A stretch of 64,000 nt of DNA from Coriobacteriaceae bacterium (GTDB lineage Bacteria; Actinomycetota; Coriobacteriia; Coriobacteriales; Coriobacteriaceae): positions 1 through 64,000 of the forward strand of contig CP107217.1 in the NCBI GenBank assembly GCA_025757745.1, written 5' to 3'. The translations under genes were made by a program, and so were the position numbers. The notes below the pieces were generated by a model. That model was not told the DNA's origin. It saw nothing but the letters and a program-made list of their open reading frames with translations, and made no database searches. This document shows positions 59,502 through 64,000 of the stretch, in pieces; position 1 is the stretch's first letter; each line of letters opens with the position of its first letter.

Positions 59502-61208
59502 GTGGACGAGGAAGCAAGCATCATCCTGGGGGATGCCATCGCCTTTTGCCAGCGCGACGGCCAAGATGCGCGCCTCATCAACATGCTAGGGCAATCGCGC
59601 GCCGTGAGCCTAACCGAGGACACCTTGACGATTGAGGCCCCCTCACGATTCGCCATCGCTCAGCTTAAAAAACATCAGCCGACCATCGAGGCATACCTGG
59701 AAGAGATTGCCTTTGCGCCGATTGCGCTCAACATCGTGGCACCGCAGGGCTCCGCGGCCGATAACGCCGTGTCTGCGGCACCCGTCGTCCCCCCGGCGGC
59801 GCCAGCTGCCGCCGCAGTGTCGACTCCCGAGCATCAAATCGGCGATGTTTCCCGTGAAACCATGCCCGCCGCCTCGACGTCGGCAACCCCCATGCCCGCA
59901 GCCACACACATGCCTATCTCGCACGACGCAACGCCGGGCGAGGATTCGGGCATCGCAATCAAAAACACGCTTTCAGCCGACGATTTCCGCCGCATGATGG
60001 ACCAGATGAAAGGCGGGGCGCCTGCAAAAAGCGCAAAACCAGCCTCAACATCGCCCACGAGCGCCCCCGTAGCTGCGGCACCGGTCGAGCAGAACACCGA
60101 TGGCGCGCCGCTCGCGGCCAACTCAAAATTCACCTTCGAAAACTTTGTCTACGGCCCCGAAAACAGCCATGCCTATCGCTCGGCTCTCAAGTTTGCCGCA
60201 CTCGCGGACGAACGCGGCACATGCACATCCCTGTTCATCTATGGCAAATCGGGGCTGGGCAAGACCCACCTGCTGCTCGCCATCAAAAACGAGCTCGCCG
60301 AAAAGTCGCCCGAGATCAAGGTGAAGTACGCCAACTCGCAGGCGTACCTCGATGACCTGATGACGGAGTTCGACCGCCAAAAGAAGAGCAACGCCCCCAT
60401 CATGCAGGCATACCACGGCGTGGACGTGCTCATTATCGACGACATTCAAAACATCATCGGCAAGCGCGCAAGCGTGGACTACTTTTTCCAGCTCATGGAC
60501 GAGTTTATCCGCAATAACAAAAAAGTCGTCATCGCAGCCGACCGCGCACCCAAAGACCTGAGCATGGACGAACGCCTGACCAGCCGCTTTAACGCCGGTA
60601 TGCTCTGTTTGGTGGCGGAGCCCAGCTACGAGATGAAATACAAGATCTTGCAGCGTTACTACGAGAACACGATAGCCACCACGCCCGAGGCGGGTGACGA
60701 CTCGCTGCTGGCGGCCTATGGCGGCGATGGCGGGCATCTGACCGACGATCATTTTAAACACATGGCGGAGGTGTCGGGAACCAACATCCGCGAACTCGAG
60801 AGCTTCTGCGAACGCTGCGCCGGCGAGGCAGGAGACCGCGAACGCGAGGGCAGCGAGCTCAGCTTCGACGACATCGACGCCATCGCAAGCCAATACTTCG
60901 ATACGTCGGCCAAGAAGATCAACGTGCAGACGGTCCAGTCTGTCATCGAGGAGCAATACGGCGTGACGCACGAGGAGCTTATCGGACCGCGGCGCAACGC
61001 CAACATAGCCAAAGCCCGTCATATCGCCATCTATCTGGCCATCGAGATGTGCGAGATGACGACCACGGCGGTGGGCGCGGAGTTTGGCAACCGCAACCAC
61101 TCGACCGTCAGCACGAGCTACAAAAAGGTTCAGAAGATGATTCAGGAAGACCGCACCGTAACCGAGGACCTCAAGTCGCTACGAGATAAAATTACACTGC
61201 GCTCGTAG
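59502..61208 (+). CDS. dnaA: Chromosomal replication initiator DnaA
   Basis: A 568-residue AAA+ initiator. Domain I (about 1-75) is followed by an Ala/Pro-rich linker (about 85-200), the AAA+ domain with Walker A YGKSGLGKTHLLLAI (near 246) and Walker B VLIIDDIQNIIG, and the C-terminal DNA-binding domain with the DnaA-box recognition helix GAEFGNRNHSTVSTSYKK (about 524-541). It starts with GTG at 59502, with GGGAGAGACA upstream. The linker is longer than usual and a parS-like sequence lies inside it. Confidence 0.97.
   Translation: MDEEASIILGDAIAFCQRDGQDARLINMLGQSRAVSLTEDTLTIEAPSRFAIAQLKKHQPTIEAYLEEIAFAPIALNIVAPQGSAADNAVSAAPVVPPAAPAAAAVSTPEHQIGDVSRETMPAASTSATPMPAATHMPISHDATPGEDSGIAIKNTLSADDFRRMMDQMKGGAPAKSAKPASTSPTSAPVAAAPVEQNTDGAPLAANSKFTFENFVYGPENSHAYRSALKFAALADERGTCTSLFIYGKSGLGKTHLLLAIKNELAEKSPEIKVKYANSQAYLDDLMTEFDRQKKSNAPIMQAYHGVDVLIIDDIQNIIGKRASVDYFFQLMDEFIRNNKKVVIAADRAPKDLSMDERLTSRFNAGMLCLVAEPSYEMKYKILQRYYENTIATTPEAGDDSLLAAYGGDGGHLTDDHFKHMAEVSGTNIRELESFCERCAGEAGDREREGSELSFDDIDAIASQYFDTSAKKINVQTVQSVIEEQYGVTHEELIGPRRNANIAKARHIAIYLAIEMCEMTTTAVGAEFGNRNHSTVSTSYKKVQKMIQEDRTVTEDLKSLRDKITLRS
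59846..59861. promoter_or_regulatory. parS-like site inside dnaA
   Basis: TGTTTCCCGTGAAACC matches the parS consensus at 14 of 16 positions and lies in the coding sequence of the DnaA linker. It encodes part of DVSRETM, so chance is possible. Confidence 0.4.
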
Positions 61209-61446
61209 GGAAATAGAGACATCTGTTGAAAACTTGTCGAAACGCCGGGCATAACGTGTCTAAAACTCACCCCAAGGCGACGAAAAGTTTTCCGCAGGTT
61301 TTGAACGTGGAAAACGCGGTCGGTTGCGCACAGGGTGCTGTCGATTCTCTTTTTGGGGTTGACCAGCGCTTTTGGAAGTAATCAACAGTTTCGTCAGTGC
61401 TATTACTATTATTAAGATATTTATATCTATAGAAAGGTATTAAAAG
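61209..61446. other. oriC: dnaA-dnaN gap with DnaA boxes and an AT-rich stretch (probable core oriC)
   Basis: TGTTGAAAA (61224-61232, minus TTTTCAACA), TTTTCCGCA (61288-61296), CGTGGAAAA (61306-61314, minus TTTTCCACG) and TAATCAACA (61379-61387) are DnaA-box-like. They are followed by about 45 AT-rich bases (61397-61440, TATTACTATTATTAAGATAT) that would suit the unwinding element. Confidence 0.7.
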
Positions 61447-62550
61447 ATGAAGTTCACCGTCAGCCAAAGCTCGCTCACGCAAGCCATCGGCGTCGTTATG
61501 AAAGGCGTCGCTTCGGCATCTACCCTTCCCATCCTGTCGGGCGTGCTCGTTAAGGCGCAGGACGGCATCTTGGAATTCCAAACCTCAAACTACACCATCT
61601 CGATTCGTCATCGCATTGCCGCGCATGTGGAAGAAGAGGGCGAGATGGTGATTCCCTGCAAGATGCTCTCGAACATCACGAAGACCCTTCCCGATGCCCC
61701 GGTTACTTTTGAGCTCTCGGAGCGTCAGGTACTGATCGGATGCGAGAAGAGCTCCTTCCGCCTCAACACGCTCGACGCCAACGATTTTCCCGAGTTCCCT
61801 GCCTATGCTATCGAGAGCGCAGTGGAGCTCCCGACCGACATCCTGTCCGAGATGGTCGGGCGCGTATGGCGCGTCACTTCGACCGATAAGGCCCGTCCCA
61901 TCCTGGGAGGCGTGCATATGAAGGTCGAGAACAACACCGTGCGCCTGGTGGCAACCGACTCCTTCCGCCTGGCCGTATGCGACACCCAGGTCGAGACCTC
62001 GACGCTCGAGGGGTCCTTTGAGCTCAACGTCCCGGCTGACGCCTTCAACGACGCCCTGAGCATCATGGCCAGCCAGGCGACCATCATGATCGGTGCCACC
62101 GACACCCAGGTTGTCTTTGAGGCCGGCAACACCACCTACGTGTCGCGTCGTATCGAGGGTGTGTATCCCAACTACAAGCAGCTCATCCCCGATTCGTGCG
62201 TGACGAGCGTCAAGATCGACGTGGCGGCTTTTAATGCCGCCCTCAAGCGCGTGGCGGTCATCGCGAGCGCGAACCCCGCAGTCAAGTTCGAGATCGATGT
62301 CGAGAACGGCCAGATGGGCCTGTCCTCCATCTCCAATGACCAGGATCTGGCGCAGGAGACAATCGATGTCGAGGCCGAGGGCGAGTCGGGCACCATCGCC
62401 TTTAACTACCACTACATCTTTGGTTGCCTCAATGCCCTATCCAAGGAGAAGGAGATCACGCTGGAGCTCAAGAGCTACTCGCAGGCGGGTATCTTTAAGT
62501 CCTACGACAAGATCAACTATCTGTACCTGGTCATGCCGGTTCGCATCTAG
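61447..62550 (+). CDS. dnaN: DNA polymerase III sliding clamp (beta subunit)
   Basis: A 367-residue ring-forming clamp. It has the three-domain beta-clamp pattern: starts MKFTVSQSSLTQAIGVVMKG, contains SFRLNTLDANDFPEFP and VATDSFRLAVCDTQV, and ends INYLYLVMPVRI, the usual C-terminal MPVR. AAAGGTATT lies upstream of the start. It lies after the probable core origin and 9 bases before recF. Confidence 0.97.
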   Translation: MKFTVSQSSLTQAIGVVMKGVASASTLPILSGVLVKAQDGILEFQTSNYTISIRHRIAAHVEEEGEMVIPCKMLSNITKTLPDAPVTFELSERQVLIGCEKSSFRLNTLDANDFPEFPAYAIESAVELPTDILSEMVGRVWRVTSTDKARPILGGVHMKVENNTVRLVATDSFRLAVCDTQVETSTLEGSFELNVPADAFNDALSIMASQATIMIGATDTQVVFEAGNTTYVSRRIEGVYPNYKQLIPDSCVTSVKIDVAAFNAALKRVAVIASANPAVKFEIDVENGQMGLSSISNDQDLAQETIDVEAEGESGTIAFNYHYIFGCLNALSKEKEITLELKSYSQAGIFKSYDKINYLYLVMPVRI

Positions 62551-62559
62551 CGCTGCGCC

Positions 62560-63666
62560 ATGACCATGTTTGCCCGCAACCTTTCCGTCGCGCGCTACCG
62601 CAGTTTCGATAGCTACCGTCTTGACCTGGACGAAGGCGTGACGGTGCTTGCGGGACCCAACGCGGCGGGAAAGACCAACCTCATAGAGGCGCTGCAGCTT
62701 TTGACGAGCGGCGCCTCGTTTAGGCATCCCACCGCTACCGAGCTCGTGCACGACGGCACGGGCTCGTGCAGGCTCGCGTTGAGGCTCGAGGGCGATGGCC
62801 GCGTGCTCGATATGGGGCTGGGTGTTGAGGACGGCAAGCGCTCGTTTAGCCGTAACGGCAAGAGGTGCTCGGCTGCCGGCGTGCGCGGGGTTATGCCGAG
62901 CGTGCTGTTTTGCCCCGATCATCTGGATATGGTCAAGCGCGGCGCCAGCGTGCGCCGCGCCGCCCTCGATGACTTTGGCGTGCAACTGAGCGCCCGTTAC
63001 GCCGACCTGGTGAGCACCTACGGGCGTTGCGTGACGCAGCGCAACGCCCTGCTCAAGGAGACCTGGTGCTGCCGCGAGATGCTCGGTGCGTGGAATGACT
63101 CCATCGCCCGCGCCGGGTCAGCCCTGCTCGTGCATCGTTTGGCCCTGCTCGACCGACTGGCGGGCCATGTGCGCGCCGCGTATGGGCAGGTGGCGTCCGG
63201 CGAGGACGCAGGCGTGTCCTATGTATCCACACTGGGGGATTTACCTCAAACCGAGGGGCGCGAGGAACTTAAGGACTGGGCATACGAGCATATGCTCGCG
63301 GCCCTCGATGAGCGTGCCGATGAGGAGATGCGCCGCGGCGTGACGCTTGTGGGTCCGCATCGCGACGAGATTGAGTTTTCCGTCGCGGGCCGATCGGCCC
63401 GTTCATTTGCCAGCCAGGGCCAGCAGCGAACGCTGGTGCTTGCCTGGAAGGTGGCAGAAGTGGCCGTGGCGCGCGATATCCTGGGCACCGCGCCACTGCT
63501 GCTTTTGGACGACGTGATGAGCGAGCTCGATGCCGGGCGGCGAGGCGCTTTTCTGCAGCTGATCGGTGATGATATCCAGACGGTCATAACCACCACCAAT
63601 CTGGGGTATTTTACCGATGACCTGCTTGATCGAGCCAAGGTGGTGAGCATGGGTGAGACGTGCTAA
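62560..63666 (+). CDS. recF: DNA replication and repair protein RecF
   Basis: A 368-residue SMC-like ATPase that helps load RecA on gapped DNA. Walker A GPNAAGKT is at residues 32-39, the signature FASQGQQRTLVLAWKVAEVA precedes Walker B LLLLDDVMSELDAGRR. It starts at 62560, nine bases after dnaN, without a strong ribosome binding site, so it probably depends on translation of dnaN. It overlaps the next gene by 14 bases. Confidence 0.95.
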   Translation: MTMFARNLSVARYRSFDSYRLDLDEGVTVLAGPNAAGKTNLIEALQLLTSGASFRHPTATELVHDGTGSCRLALRLEGDGRVLDMGLGVEDGKRSFSRNGKRCSAAGVRGVMPSVLFCPDHLDMVKRGASVRRAALDDFGVQLSARYADLVSTYGRCVTQRNALLKETWCCREMLGAWNDSIARAGSALLVHRLALLDRLAGHVRAAYGQVASGEDAGVSYVSTLGDLPQTEGREELKDWAYEHMLAALDERADEEMRRGVTLVGPHRDEIEFSVAGRSARSFASQGQQRTLVLAWKVAEVAVARDILGTAPLLLLDDVMSELDAGRRGAFLQLIGDDIQTVITTTNLGYFTDDLLDRAKVVSMGETC

Positions 63667-64000
63667 TTACGAGCGCGAGAACGGAACGGTTGCCTTTGGC
63701 GGCTTTTTGGATGCCGAGCGTCAGCGCATCCTGGCGGCCGCGACACCTGAGCGCCGCGCGCAAATGGAGGCTGCAGAGGAATCTCGTGCGGTCTATCGCG
63801 CCTGGAATGCGGTGTGCTCGGGCACGCGCGAGGGACGCCACGTGACGGGCCTGCGCTACCTGCCCGAGTCCAATGAGCTGCTGGTGTATCTCGATTCGCC
63901 CTCGTGGACGCAGGAGATGACGCTGCTGCGCGAGATCATCCGGGCACGCATGGAGCGGGCCGGCGCGCATGTGGACGGCCTGGTGTTCAAAACGACCGCG
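63653..64000 (+). CDS. DUF721 (DciA-like) protein, partial
   Basis: The first 116 codons of a gene that leaves the window, starting with GTG at 63653 inside the recF end. The translation includes VTGLRYLPESNELLVYLDSP and SWTQEMTLLREIIRARME, the usual DUF721 core (short strands, then the Trp-x-x-Glu-Met/Leu helix). DUF721 proteins next to recF are often DciA, the loader of the replicative helicase, and the location supports this. The gene is incomplete, so the assignment is moderate. Confidence 0.75.
   Translation, partial: MRRANYERENGTVAFGGFLDAERQRILAAATPERRAQMEAAEESRAVYRAWNAVCSGTREGRHVTGLRYLPESNELLVYLDSPSWTQEMTLLREIIRARMERAGAHVDGLVFKTTA

Overview
The window is a chromosomal, origin-proximal segment of a high-GC, Gram-positive gut actinobacterium. 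Gene order and protein sequence point to class Coriobacteriia, and Collinsella or a close relative is the likeliest genus. The identification rests on recognised protein families, high GC, twin-arginine lipoproteins, a sortase-anchored CnaB adhesin and the classical oriC gene order. No database search was run.

Left part (1-13.5 kb): the start of an EF-G-like GTPase gene, a polar amino-acid ABC importer operon, rlmD, a PHP-family hydrolase, a PLP aminotransferase, the tilS-hpt-ftsH group, a YycJ-like metallo-hydrolase, an Hsp20 chaperone and a small tail-anchored protein. Two long inverted repeats lie in the gaps.

The rRNA block (13.5-25.1 kb) holds two complete tandem 16S-23S-5S operons on the minus strand, about 5.98 kb apart. 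They are nearly identical and have no tRNA in the spacers. The copies differ in a few hairpins, notably the 16S V1 stem-loop, where both strands of the stem change together. A low-GC traX-like gene follows, bracketed by two related copies of a T-arm-like plus terminator sequence next to tRNA-Lys.

Middle part (26.7-52.6 kb): an M29 aminopeptidase, purC, an OmpR-type two-component system, a Tat lipoprotein, a membrane-anchored solute-binding protein paired with a GGDEF protein, purB, tRNA-Gly with nested tRNA-tail repeats, a 1143-residue thioester/CnaB surface adhesin, a membrane protein with a degenerate M28 peptidase fold, a WYL regulator pair, dinG, ddl and rlmN.

Right part (52.7-64 kb): the replication-origin region. 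Minus-strand rpmH-rnpA-yidD-yidC-jag-rsmG-parA-parB diverges from plus-strand dnaA-dnaN-recF-DUF721. Three perfect parS sites lie upstream of parA. DnaA-box-like clusters lie both upstream of the dnaA operon and between dnaA and dnaN. Directly upstream of dnaA is an unusual gene encoding a GHKL ATPase domain, a Pro/Gln-rich linker and a C-terminal winged helix. It is the best candidate in the window for an undescribed function. The rRNA operons are transcribed away from this origin, co-directional with replication.
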